Shown piece by piece: positions 14,001 through 22,895 of a stretch of DNA of 64,000 bases. The notes beneath the pieces are model-generated. The model did no database searches. It was not told the origin of the DNA and saw nothing but the letters and a program-made list of their open reading frames with translations. Numbering within the stretch: the first letter of the stretch is position 1; the number at the start of each line of letters is the position of its first letter. This DNA comes from Gonocerus acuteangulatus (Eukaryota > Arthropoda > Insecta > Hemiptera > Coreidae). Made by a program: the position numbers and the translations under genes. The DNA is taken from the NCBI GenBank assembly GCA_946811695.1, contig OX328125.1:43272709-43336708 (forward strand), given 5' to 3'.

Positions 14001-15496
14001 ACTGGGTAACAGCTAGTTTACAATAAGACTGAAAATTTTAATGTGTATAAACATAAATGTCTGGAACACACTTTAAAAAAAATTAACATTAAAAGATATT
14101 TAAATAAAAGTAGAAATATACATGGTAATTAAATGCTACGAATGTAATTCTTACAATTTATTCTGACAAAATCTGTGTCCTTTCCCCTTTTACTGGATTT
14201 AATTCAAGTTGGTTCAAGCTTTACATATATTACACGTTATTTTGGTGTTAATATTATTTAGTTGTCCACAAACATAACATCGCTCTTTCTTTTTGTTTTG
14301 TGGTGTTTTTTCCATTGTTGCTTCGGACACCTTGGGAATTTTCTTATCACAAATTGATTTTTATCGGAAGGAAGTGACGGAATGCTTGCTCTGGACATTA
14401 AATGTTCATTCATGAGCTGAAGTACAAGATTCTTGCATTGGACGTGCGGAGCACTGCGTGCCCCATCAAGCTATTCGAACGGTTTACAAGCTACAATTGT
14501 GGTTGGTTGGCTGGTGAAGGTTCATCATAGTAAATAGGATGCAAAGCAGGTCAAACACCTTCACTGTTTTATTCCTTTTATTCAAACAAAACGTTTTTGA
14601 GGTCAGAACCTCATCCTCAGTGTTCTCCTATAGCTCAGCAAGGTTCACTCGGGCCTTCTTCAGACTGTTTACAAGCTATAACTGAGGAATCCGTGAAAGG
14701 GTAGAACACAACTCGTCACAGTAGGCGTGGTAGGGTTTTTCCTTGGAAAATACCTGAGGTTTGTGGGTCGTAGGGTTTCCCGGCAATTTCTTACAAGAGA
14801 AAATGTTGGCTATGGCGCACTCAGTGGGCCAGCGCGACTGCTGAAGGGTTAAAATAAAGGGTGAAACATTTAGTGATAATAAATGTTTTGAGGCAGATAT
14901 AATTAATTCGTTTTTTTTTTTTGTTTTTTTTAATTATTTGCCTTCCACCTTAAATAAGCGTATTATTAAAATTGTTCATTTTGTGAAACGTTTGTAAGCC
15001 TTAATACTTTTTTTTTTTATTTAGATTATGCGGTGTGGATATACAAAGCCAGGCAGCTTATGAATTAGCAGCAAAAGGCCTTATTCGTCCAGAATCTAAA
15101 GAGATTCCTGTTATTTATGGTGCAACATGTATAGATTTTAATCTTCCTGATTTCACAATAGGTATGACTTAAACTTGAAATGATCAACTCTCTTTTAAAC
15201 CTTCGTTTTAATCATAATTTTTGTTATTTTTTTTTTTTTTAGAAATACATTGTATCAATGAATATGAATCTTACTTAAAAGCACTGATTCATAATATTGG
15301 AACAAGATTACAATCTTATGCTACTTGTACGGGCCTTCAGTGTCTACGGCATTCGTACTTCTCACTCGATCAAGCTTTATTGAAGAAACACTGGACTCCA
15401 GAATTTGTAATTGAAAATATTTACACCAATAAGAGGATCATTAGAGGCTTAGGAAATATTGAAAGTGGTTTATTAAAATCTGTAAATGGATCATAA
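10900..15496 (+). CDS. TRUB2: TruB-family pseudouridine synthase (TRUB2-like), 5 exons
   Basis: Exons 10900-11029, 11101-11292, 13100-13316, 15025-15161 and 15243-15496 give one frame of 309 codons plus stop, with matching phases and GT-AG junctions. The start is the ATG at 10900. The N-terminus has the family's LNGIVCLYKPAG motif. Exon 2 has the NPLIMGP and YLGQDTAGIL segments, exon 3 the VYHVKGTFG segment, and exon 4 the AAYELAAKGLIRP segment. Human TRUB2 is a mitochondrial enzyme of about 330 residues that acts in 16S rRNA modification and mitoribosome assembly; a similar role here is inferred. The position of the catalytic Asp in the GTLDP-type motif appears to hold Gly (see findings). 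Intron 2 carries a Helitron and SINEs; intron 3 carries a Helitron end. TRUB1 or bacterial-type TruB is less likely from length and motif spacing. Confidence 0.87.
11101..11292 (+). CDS. TRUB2: TRUB2-like exon 2
   Basis: Preceded by gtctttcag, ends in phase 1 before GTACAA. It encodes the active-site region (FKCSWATYLGQDTAGIL). No ATG-started frame covers this exon, so it is easily missed. Confidence 0.85.
11630..12609 (-). mobile_element. Non-autonomous Helitron in TRUB2 intron 2
   Basis: On the minus strand it begins TCTACTATATATTTGTCAAA at 12609 and ends at 11630 with the '...ttacggtaactaagcatggtattcag' region and CAAG, a mutated CTAG. It matches the Helitron at 43864-44637 at both ends. 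It is interrupted by a SINE-A at 12224-12405. Confidence 0.78.
12224..12405 (-). mobile_element. SINE-A, full copy, minus orientation
   Basis: Minus strand: 'aggcccaatggccgtgaggg' head, B box GGTTTGATTCC, body, and tail ending 'aataaatggacgttaaaatt'. It is flanked by a 9-bp duplication CATGCTCTC (12215-12223 and 12406-12414) created in the Helitron. Confidence 0.9.
12739..12894 (-). mobile_element. SINE-B, minus orientation
   Basis: Minus strand: GGGTCTCCCGTGGTCTAATG head, B box GGTTCGATTCC, '...gatgcgccgt' and poly(A). Perfect 12-bp target duplication TGCTTAATATTA (12727-12738 and 12895-12906). Confidence 0.92.
13100..13316 (+). CDS. TRUB2: TRUB2-like exon 3
   Basis: Preceded by tcctgccag, ends in phase 2 before GTAAGT. 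Encodes VVGLNDGT...VYHVKGTFG and the basic stretch after it. Confidence 0.88.
13870..14016 (+). mobile_element. Helitron 3' end, partial
   Basis: Ends 'gtgtagcatggcacactgggtaacagCTAG' followed by T, like the ends at 4019 and 44637. The 5' terminus is not identified. It lies in intron 3 of the TRUB2-like gene. Confidence 0.6.
14586..14625 (-). ncRNA. Hammerhead-ribozyme-like motif (Penelope type)
   Basis: Minus strand: CACTGAGGATGAGGTTCTGA then CCTCAAAAACGTTTTG. A GAGGT-TCTG-ACCTC hairpin sits between a CTGA(g)GA-like and an (A)AAAC-like box. Penelope-like elements carry hammerhead motifs of this type. The core is imperfect, so activity is doubtful. Confidence 0.4.
15025..15161 (+). CDS. TRUB2: TRUB2-like exon 4
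   Basis: Preceded by a T-rich tract and atttag, ends in phase 1 before GTATGA. Encodes QAAYELAAKGLIRP, a conserved TRUB2 segment. Confidence 0.88.
15243..15496 (+). CDS. TRUB2: TRUB2-like exon 5 (terminal)
   Basis: Preceded by a T12 tract and AG; ends at TAA 15494-15496. Encodes EIHCINEYESYLKAL and the C-terminal LDQALLKKHWT segment. The preceding intron is 81 bp. Confidence 0.88.
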
Positions 15497-15945
15497 CCGT
15501 TTCTGTATTGTCAGGTTAGTTGTAAATTATTTACTGATAGATGATGCTTGAATCAGTTTACCAATAACTGTAGCATTCCAAGAATGCCAATATCCTCTAG
15601 AAATAAGAGTGATATTATCAGTAAAATATAAAAATCAGTAATTTAATATACTATTTTATAATACTAAAAAATATTTTAGAAAATTATGAAAACCATTTTT
15701 GGTAACCCTTTAAAAAGTGCTATATGACAAGATATATTATTTTTATTTATTGCAATCTTCAACAAAAGAACAGTTCAGACTAATAATGTTTCCCATTTAA
15801 ACATTTGCCAATCCATGGAAAGTTAAACTCAACCTTTGTCTTTATTTTCAAAATAATTGACATATAGGAATATCTTTCTTATTTTATTTTTTCATCTTTT
15901 AGTGATAAAAAGTTAAATTAGATTAAAACCTGACTCCTCTACCAC
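15497..15945. other. 3' flank of TRUB2-like gene
   Basis: AT-rich, presumably the 3' UTR and spacer. No other feature recognised before the LINE remnant. Confidence 0.4.
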
Positions 15946-15949
15946 TGCC

Positions 15950-17309
15950 TCATGGGGTGCACATCGGATGTTGTCCAATTGTGTGAGTCCTATATAGCTT
16001 CTCCCAAGCTCCTGATGAATCTCAGATACTGACAGACTTCCGATGACCTCATGATTTCATCCTTGCCAAGGCTACCAAAATGCAGGAATCGCTTCTTTTC
16101 CAGTAGTACACACTCAAATGTAACAGGTGTCTCATCCTTATTTTATTCTTGCACCATCTGCATATCGGTGAAGACCTCTTTTTCATAACATACATATGCT
16201 TATTTAGGGTACAGTGACCTGAGACAGTTGCAACTGTCTCCTACAGGTCTCTTCTGGTCATATCCAGAATTATGTCCTTCTTACCCAATTCCTTGAGATT
16301 CTCCAAACTTCTATTTGACTCTTCCTGCTATTGCTCCCCTGGCACAGGCCATTGATAGTCCAACGAATGGCAACCCATTGCCACTGGCGCGGAAATTGGC
16401 CATTTCCGCGCCTGCCCTTGCCAGCCTGTTTGCCCTCCCATTGTTTAGGATATCTCTTTGTCCTGGTACCCAATAAATGACAACCTTATTGTTTTGGGCC
16501 AACTCATTTAGCCTTACTTCCAACCAACCCTTTTAGCCTGATCTTCATTTTGTACGCATCCCGGAAAGTGCACTCCCAGCAGCACCTCAAGTGTTTGTTG
16601 AGTACTGATTGTATTCCCATCGGGCCCCTCAGGGACCCTAATTCGCAATCTATGCCGCTTTTGGCCAGGGCTTTATGGACCCTCGCCCCCGTGTTTACTT
16701 CTTCGATTTGCTCGCAGAAGTCTCTCCATGATTGTCTTTTAGACATCAATTCCGTAGGCTGAAACATGCAGTACCCTCTATCATTAATGTCAGATCGAGG
16801 ACCTCGCGTCTATTCCTTGTCTCGAAAGTGTGTTTATTCCCCACATTATTGAAGTTAATGTTATTAATAACCAGAAATTCAAAAAAAAAAAGACTCGCCT
16901 CTATCATTGCTATCCCTGCTACCCTAAATCTGTTGGGAAGCATATAAGTGCAGATCACTACCGTCTTCCTTTCTGCCCTTATATATTCCACCAGCTTCTC
17001 CAGACTAATGGTGGGAATTTCCTGGTCTCCAGGTAGATAGGTGGTTAGTAAGCTACATAACGAGCTCTCCAAATGAATTTTCATAACTGTACAAGATTCT
17101 TTTTACTAAGTATGATTTTATATATTGTTAAAGCCTATAGATACGTTTTCTCCCTTCCCGTTATGTACATAAACTCGTTGTTTGTGAGCCATATGTCCGA
17201 AACAGTAATGTCATGGTCAGGTATTCTAATGTGTTCTTGGAGGAAGTCCAGGGTCAACTTAATCGTCGCCTGTCTTGCAATTCACAACTTTCCCTCCAGC
17301 TTCAAATAA
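15950..17309 (-). mobile_element. Non-LTR retrotransposon remnant (endonuclease + RNase H)
   Basis: On the minus strand, 17309-16746 encodes part of an APE-type endonuclease (YLPGDQEIP; then NVGNKHTFETRNRREVLDLT, the usual N-x-G-x-x-TF ... V-x-DLT signature). 16767-16504 matches the linker after it (SWRDFCEQIEE). 16523-16270 matches a LINE RNase H (VVIYWVPGQRD...NGRANRLA). The reverse transcriptase that should lie between linker and RNase H is deleted. Frames are broken between blocks. It resembles jockey/R1-type LINEs. Its 5' end abuts the virus-like insertion. Confidence 0.82.
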
Positions 17310-17352
17310 TATTCAATATTTCAGGCGTAGCGAGCGAAATCCTCCTCTTCTG

Positions 17353-17751
17353 ATGACCCTGCGTTCATATATCGCTGCGAACCCCTCTGTCGAAACCATC
17401 ATCCGTATTTGTGGGAGAAGTCTGAGAATCCACTGCATCTACACGTCACTTATTTATTATTATGGAAGCGTTGATCGTCGGGGTTTCGGTCAGATTTATA
17501 TGTGTAATATACATAGCTTGACTTCTCAACAAGCTTATAAAATGAGTTATATATTTGAAACATTTGATAGGGATGATCATGTTGGTAATGTTTATCGCAG
17601 GAGATACTCGAGCTACGATTTATATAATCAGCGTATCGAGTTTTTGAATGGTCATCCTAAGTTCTTTCACCTTATAAATTACCGGGACAATACGTATTCA
17701 AATGTTGATTGCTTATTATCTCTTATAGATCTGGGATTATGGACAGTGTAG
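17353..17751 (+). CDS. Unrecognised ORF at the 5' end of the virus-like insertion
   Basis: 132 codons from ATG 17353 to TAG at 17749-17751. The frame is open upstream to a TTG at 17275, but that part overlaps LINE sequence, so the ATG is preferred. The product is rich in Tyr and Arg, with no signal peptide, clear membrane segment or motif that I recognise. It overlaps the Rep start (ATG 17739) by 13 bases in another frame, and it shares the T-rich codon style of the rep and cap frames, so it probably belongs to the viral genome. It could be a movement, structural or regulatory protein, or the remains of something larger. Function unknown. Confidence 0.55.
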   Translation: MTLRSYIAANPSVETIIRICGRSLRIHCIYTSLIYYYGSVDRRGFGQIYMCNIHSLTSQQAYKMSYIFETFDRDDHVGNVYRRRYSSYDLYNQRIEFLNGHPKFFHLINYRDNTYSNVDCLLSLIDLGLWTV

Positions 17752-19015
17752 AGTTTATTGATTATCCACTGGACATTGACTGGGATGCTGTTGCCAGTGA
17801 CGTCATTGGGAGCATCGACTCTGACCTCGAACTGATATCAGCCGCGAACGCGGCTGAGGCTGGCGTAGCTAGAACACCCCCTACGCCAGCCGCTCAAGTC
17901 GCCGCTCCTCCTCCAGCCTTATAAAGGTCAGGCGGTTCATCGTCCTCTCAGGTTCCCACCAATTCTACTCCCTCCTCCTCCTCCCGGCCTATTACAAATA
18001 GAGGCAGGAAGAATTTCTTCCTCACAGTTACACTCTCACGCTTTTCTCTATTGTCCAGTACTTGATCGCTGTGGAAGTTGGGGATTTAGTAGGATTGTAC
18101 CATCTACATATATTTTTCCAAACAGAGAGTAAGTATCCCTGTTCGTTTATACTTGATAATATTAGATCCGTTTGGCCCTTGTTTCGTATTGACTTACAAC
18201 CGGTTAAATCTCCTCGAAACGTCATAACTTATTGCTCTAAGGAAGATTTTAAATTGTTGACTAATATTTCAATTTCCAAATTACATAAGAATTATCGGGA
18301 TGTCCATTACGCAAGTACTCGTGAAAATTTTAATTATTATGATCCGTATGTATTACAGCATAAACAGTATTATAAATTTTACCAAAATTTGCACTCCGAA
18401 ATTAAATCGTCTGTTTCCAAAACGTTGTGTTACCTTTGGCCGATGGTTTTACCAGATGTCGATTGGGTTAAACAAGTTTATAACTGGTACTTGGAATTTG
18501 TTACGAGACAATATCGGCATAAGAGAAAGCAATTATTTTTATATGGTAGAACGAATATTGGTAAGAGCTCATTCGTCCAATTTCTTTTACGCGATATTTA
18601 TCCTAACGTTTATGTTGCTGGTCGTGGACAATATTGTATGGGCGCTTTCAATTCTAAATTTCATAAGGCAGTTATATTCGATGAATTCGATATTAAAAAT
18701 TTTGATGAATCTTATTTAAAACTTATATGGGAAGGTGGTTATTTTAAAATCAGTCAAAAATATGAGAAGGATCGTTTAGAATCTGTTAGGGTTCCAATTT
18801 TTATTATCTCAAATTATCCGCCTATATTTGATGATGCTTTGCAGGGTCGAGTAACTATTGTTCATGGCACCGACGCGATCTCGTACGAGATTGAGGAATT
18901 TGCGGCGCCGGAGATCTCGCCGATTATCGAGCATGACGAAGGCATTTGGTCGGCTCCGAATCGCGAGGAAACGCAATCGCAGGAGGAGGAGGAGAATGAG
19001 GAGGAGGAGGAGTAG
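17739..19015 (+). pseudogene. rep: Rep (HUH endonuclease / SF3 helicase), two lesions
   Basis: Rep nicks and rejoins the viral origin and unwinds DNA in rolling-circle replication. From ATG 17739 the frame encodes an acidic, then Ala/Pro-rich region and stops at TAA 17922-17924. The same frame then continues through a Ser-rich stretch to a motif-I-like FFLTV (near 18011-18030) and ends at about 18060. The rest is in another frame, open from 17999 to 19015: HUH motif HLH (18101-18109), motif III YCSK with the nucleophile Tyr (about 18230-18241), Walker A GRTNIGKS (about 18545-18568), Walker B VIFDEFD (about 18671-18691) and motif C FIISN (about 18800-18814). So there is one in-frame stop and one frameshift; the helicase part is unbroken. 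The C-terminus is almost pure Glu, overlapping the cap start. The N-terminal extension before motif I (about 90 codons) is unusual, because Rep normally starts near motif I. Confidence 0.85.
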
Positions 19016-19811
19016 AAAATTAACACTTATGTCTACTAATGTAAATCCTAATAACCTTGCCAGATATAGGCAAAGGTGGATCGCTTCAGCCGTATTAGTG
19101 TATGCTGTTGGATTTGGGATAGATACTAGTCATTTTCAGTCTTTTATACAATTAAAATTACCTAGTTCGTATGCAGGATTGTTCAGTAATTTCTGTCAAC
19201 AGTATCGCCGTTGTTTGTTAACTCGGCTAACTTTTAAAGCTACCAAGTTTAATACTGTAAGGTATGCTTTTTTGGCTGAGAAGGACGCAACAGATGCTGA
19301 TCGGAAAAAGGTTGCTGATACGTTTGCTACTATTGGTACTATTGTTAATTTACAAGAAATTATAAAATCTGATAATGGGTTACCTACTTCTATATTGTGT
19401 ACGCGTGACGATGTTCACGAGTTACCAATGGAGTTTGTTTATAAATCTGTGGAACCCCGTGATATTGATGTTGCGGCTCATACTAAGTTCGATACTAATG
19501 TTTCGAACAAAATGAGCTTTAAGTGTATGACATGTTATTCTAAAATTTTTCATAAGATCTATCCCAAATGCAAGAAGTATATTTCTAGTAATAATATTTT
19601 GAATTATACTAACTTTAATTCTTTATTGTCTGATATGGGTGCTGAGCGATCTTTAAATGTATTGTATCTTAGACCTTTCAAGGATCAAGCTTTATATAAG
19701 GATGACAAAATTAAAATGAATGTTATTACTGTAAATTTTGAATTTGAGTGTAATAGTTTTTGGACATTTATAGATAATACCAATAGAGAATTTGTTAAAA
19801 TAGAACAATAA
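18864..19811 (+). CDS. cap: Capsid-like protein with Arg-rich N-terminus
   Basis: 315 codons from ATG 18864, uninterrupted to TAA 19809-19811. The first 55 residues are dominated by Arg with few acidic residues, like the DNA-binding, nuclear-targeting arm of circovirus-type capsids. The remaining 260 residues have no named motif but have the length and mixed beta-type composition expected of a single jelly roll. The start overlaps the rep end by 152 bases in another frame. An AATAAA follows the stop within 15 bases. I identify it by position, size and basic arm, not by sequence similarity. An intact frame next to a broken rep is notable. Confidence 0.7.
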   Translation: MAPTRSRTRLRNLRRRRSRRLSSMTKAFGRLRIARKRNRRRRRRMRRRRSRKLTLMSTNVNPNNLARYRQRWIASAVLVYAVGFGIDTSHFQSFIQLKLPSSYAGLFSNFCQQYRRCLLTRLTFKATKFNTVRYAFLAEKDATDADRKKVADTFATIGTIVNLQEIIKSDNGLPTSILCTRDDVHELPMEFVYKSVEPRDIDVAAHTKFDTNVSNKMSFKCMTCYSKIFHKIYPKCKKYISSNNILNYTNFNSLLSDMGAERSLNVLYLRPFKDQALYKDDKIKMNVITVNFEFECNSFWTFIDNTNREFVKIEQ

Positions 19812-19826
19812 AAAATAAATCAATGT
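19806..19826 (+). terminator. Poly(A) signals after capsid-like ORF
   Basis: The sequence 'acaataaaaaataaatc' spans the stop codon and gives two overlapping AATAAA hexamers, which fits a compact viral transcript end. Confidence 0.5.
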
Positions 19827-19923
19827 TTCAGTGGAATTTTGGGCGAGGGTCGCTCAGCACCCATATCAGACAATAAAGAATTAAAGTTAGTATAATTAAT
19901 ATAATATAGTAAGACTGGAAGGA

Positions 19924-20195
19924 TGGGGCAGGGCTAGACAGGAGAGGATGGGGGGGAGGGGGTGGAGAGAAGTGGAGCTGGGAGTAAGGACGGAGGGTAA
20001 AGACCGCGGTAAAGATAAAGGACTTGCCTATGGATATTGCAGGTACAGGGAAGGATTGGGCCAGGGCTAGACAGGAGAGGATGGGGGTGAGGGGGTGGGG
20101 AGAAGTCGACCTGGGAGTAAGGACAGAGGGACGGCGGTAAAGATAAAGGACTTGCCGATGGGTATTGCAGGTACAGGGAAGGATCAGACGGTGTG
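19924..20195. repeat. G-rich tandem repeat, two copies of about 134 bp
   Basis: 'cagggctagacaggagagga' recurs at a spacing of about 134 bp (19932 and 20066 for 'gctagac'). The intervening G-rich sequence and 'aaagataaaggacttgcc' are also repeated. It lies between the virus-like insertion and the Penelope element and may be the latter's 3' repeat. Confidence 0.8.
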
Positions 20196-20239
20196 TGGGA
20201 ATAGGGCAACGAACCGGGTGGGATTACCTAACGGGAGGT

Positions 20240-21226
20240 TTTGAGGATATGGAAAATGTTGGAATAGGTTGAGGAGATGACTTCTTTGTCAATTTTGTCA
20301 TTGACGGGATTGTTTTCTAGATGGATATATATGGATTCAGAAAGGAGACGCTTCTCAAGGTTGGGTTCAGTGGAGAGGATGGAGAAGTTTTGGAAATCAA
20401 ATTTATGTCCGTCCGTGATAGCATGTCTAGAAAGTGCGGTTTTAATGTCTCTGTTCTTAATGTTGTATTTGTGTGTTGTGAGTCTGCTATGAATGCGGTT
20501 CTTCGTCTGTCCAATGTAAGTGCTGTTGCAGTGTGGTGTAGAGCAAGGAATTCGGTAAACGACGTTGGATCTATTTCCTTGTGGGATGGGGTCTTTGAGT
20601 GTGGTATATAGGGTTTTCAGTTTATTTTTAGTGGATAGACCTAGATTTAGGTTGGGAAATGTGCTTCTGAGGGATTTTTGGATTTTTTCAGAGAGGTTAG
20701 GGATGTACGGAAGGGATCTGAATAGGGGGGCGACACTATCTTGCGAGGTGGAGGGGGGTTTAGGATTTTTAATTGAATTTATGAGGGAGGTGATGGTGTG
20801 TTTCGGGAATCCATTGGCTTTGAGTATTTCTAGGAGTCGGGATGTGTTCTTGGGATGAAATTTAGGATCAGATAGGGTAAGGGATCAAAATATTAGGTTT
20901 CTAGCTGTATTGAGGATTTGATGAGGGGGGTGTGAGGATTGGTAATGGAGGATTCGGCCAGAGTAAGTGGGTTTGGTGTACCAATCGGTGGATAAGGAGC
21001 CATCGGGGTTTCTAATCACAAGTAGGTCTAGGAAGGGTAGAGAGTTATTGGATTCGGTTTCAACGGTGAATTTCAATCGGGGGTGGTAGGAGTTAAAGGC
21101 GGCTAAGATCTGAGGAATACTATGCGGGTTGGCGCTAACTCCTTGGGTAATGGTTTCTAAGCCTGTTTGCTGGCGGCGGCGGCGGCTTCGACTGCGCGGG
21201 CTGTGACTGCTGGAGATATGTAACAC
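20240..21226 (-). mobile_element. Penelope-like element, RT C-terminus and GIY-YIG domain
   Basis: Minus strand, 21226-20885 encodes the end of a Penelope reverse transcriptase (FNSYHPRLKF; LPFLDLLVIRNPDGSLSTDW; YTKPTYSGRILHYQSSHP). A stop follows at LIF. Downstream, 20590-20285 encodes the linked GIY-YIG endonuclease in an open frame: NVVYRIPC, CNSTYIGQTKNRIHSRL, H-x-YNIKN, and the acidic LLSESIYI near the end. The order RT then GIY-YIG is diagnostic of Penelope-like elements. The N-terminal RT is missing. No ATG-initiated frame covers the endonuclease part. Confidence 0.9.
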
Positions 21227-21227
21227 T

Positions 21228-21480
21228 CATACACATTCTGCGTCTCAGCTTCACAGATTCCAAAGAAGCCGAAAAGAATTCGCGAGGTATGGCCACGTCG
21301 GGTAGGTTGAAGTACACCTCGGTTCCCGTCGGTGTGATGAACTTCCCTACATTCCTTACGTATTCTTGAATTACCTCGGGCACTAGGTACTCAGTACCAT
21401 CGACAGTCAGCATGTCCAAGGCTAACTCTCCATCAGTAAGGGGACATCCACCTTGCTCAACATAGTTGAAGGCACGGATA
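21228..21480 (-). pseudogene. Unidentified coding fragment
   Basis: An open minus-strand frame (part of 21488-21135) reads like real protein over about 75 residues (LTDGELALDMLTVDGTEY; VGKFITPTGTEVYFNLPDVA). It has balanced composition and no low complexity. It is squeezed between Penelope and copia sequence and belongs to neither. It could be a fragment of another virus or transposon. I do not recognise the family. Confidence 0.4.
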
Positions 21481-22790
21481 CCTTGCAACTATTCCACGAG
21501 CGATGGGGTCATATGGATAAGCAATACCTACGAGCAGAGCTGCAGTCTGAACTAGGCATTGCGGTAAAACCAAGCAAAGAACTATGTGGGCCATGTCAAT
21601 TTGGAAAGGCGCACCGGCAGCCATTTGGCACCAGAGTTCGATCATCCAGACCAGGTGAATTGATGTCAGGAGATGTATGTGGTCCTTTTGATAAATCATT
21701 CAACGGGCGCAGATATTTGATTGTTATCAAAGACCACTTTTCACATTTCCGTTTTTGTTTCGTCGCACGGGAAAAATCAGCCGTGAAAGATGCTATACGA
21801 GAAGTATTGGCCAAGGCTCGATCAGTCGGCCATCAAGTGAAAGAATTCCTCAGTGACAATGGAGGAGAATTCGATAATGAAGAAGTTTGCGCTGTGTCGC
21901 GATTTGGAGTTACTCAAAGACTCACTGCACCGTATACTCCTCAACAAAATGGTGCAATAGAACGTGAAAATAGAACCATCGTCGAAATGGCACGAACGTT
22001 CAAGTATTCTAACCCAAACGTTGAGTTCCCTGTAGCTATTTGGGCTGAACTAGTTATCACGGCTGGCTATATTCTAAATCAATTAGGAAAATCATCAATC
22101 GAGGGCAAAAGTCCTCCTGAAGTTTGGTTTTGTCAAAAACCATGAATCAAACATTTGTGAATCATCAGTTCCAAGTGCTATGTCCATATTCCCGCGCAAT
22201 AGAGGAAGAAGATGGACTCAAAAGCATTAGTTGGATATCTCGTTGGGTATGATGGCGATGAACGGTTCAGAATATATGTACCCGAAAAACGAGATATTGT
22301 GATATCGAGAGACGTCATCTTCCTAGAGAAAATGGGTGATTGTGAAGAACGTGTACCCTTACCTATAAAAATAGAGGACCCAACCATCCAAAAGGAGGAT
22401 TGCGAAAAATTAACGGAAGAAAGGACTGAGAAATCGGACAGTTCTATCGGAATCATCTTCAACTGAAGATGAAGAGGAAAATGCAAGTGGACCAGGTAGG
22501 TCACCACCTCCTGGTTTTTGATCCAGGAGTTCACGAAAATGTCAAAAACCCTCCTACCTAAATGATTACGTCACAGTTGCAGAGGTGTTTCTTGTGGAGG
22601 ATGAACCTAAGACATTTGCTATGGGGAGATTCAATATGGCTGAGTGTAATGCAATCAAAATACCCATGGAAAAATTAAGGAGTCGAGATCCAGGGCAAGC
22701 ACCTATCAATTTTCCCAATCGATCAGCTTTTGGTGCTTTGATATTTCCTTTGCCATCAGCATTTTGTTCCTAAAACTACTCGATTAAGGG
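21453..22790 (+). mobile_element. copia retrotransposon fragment (integrase to RT)
   Basis: 21453-22145 encodes the GAG-pre-integrase domain (LFHERWGHMD; C-x2-C as CGPCQFGK) and the integrase core (GDVCGPF; SDNGGEFDN; PYTPQQNGAIERENRT), giving the D-D-E triad. 22212-22340 has the copia linker (KALVGYLVGYDGD; RDVIFLEKMG). 22600-22680 has part of the RT domain (FNMAECNAIKIPMEK). Frames shift between the blocks and most of the RT is missing. It is one of only two plus-strand elements in the 16-32 kb cluster. Confidence 0.88.
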
Positions 22791-22895
22791 AAAGTGTTGA
22801 ATTTAATAATGTTGTAGTTATGTATGAAGCAGTAACTAAGAAGACTGTCATCTGTTTTATTATGTTTTCTTTAGATCAGCTGTTTCATTTGTAAT

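Larger units (their letters stand above)
17353..19811 (+). other. Endogenous CRESS-DNA-virus-like insertion
   Basis: Three overlapping same-strand ORFs: an unknown ORF, a HUH/superfamily-3 helicase Rep, and an Arg-rich capsid-like protein. This is the coding logic of circular Rep-encoding ssDNA viruses. T-ending codons are frequent, unlike the flanking transposons. A LINE lies directly to the left; a 134-bp tandem repeat and a Penelope element lie to the right. No conserved nonanucleotide stem-loop origin could be recognised at either edge, so the insertion may be a linearised genome that lost the origin, or the origin may be atypical. Confidence 0.85.

Noticed and set aside
17290..17352. CRESS replication origin stem-loop
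   Set aside because: A TAATATT sequence occurs, but without a convincing stem or nonanucleotide. The 3' flank near 19,840-19,860 has only a short 6-bp hairpin.
18300..18719. 139-codon plus-strand frame inside rep
   Set aside because: It is an alternate frame of the Rep helicase region, whose own frame carries all SF3 motifs.
20277..20858. Plus-strand frames of 71-97 codons
   Set aside because: They are shadows of the minus-strand Penelope GIY-YIG and linker region.
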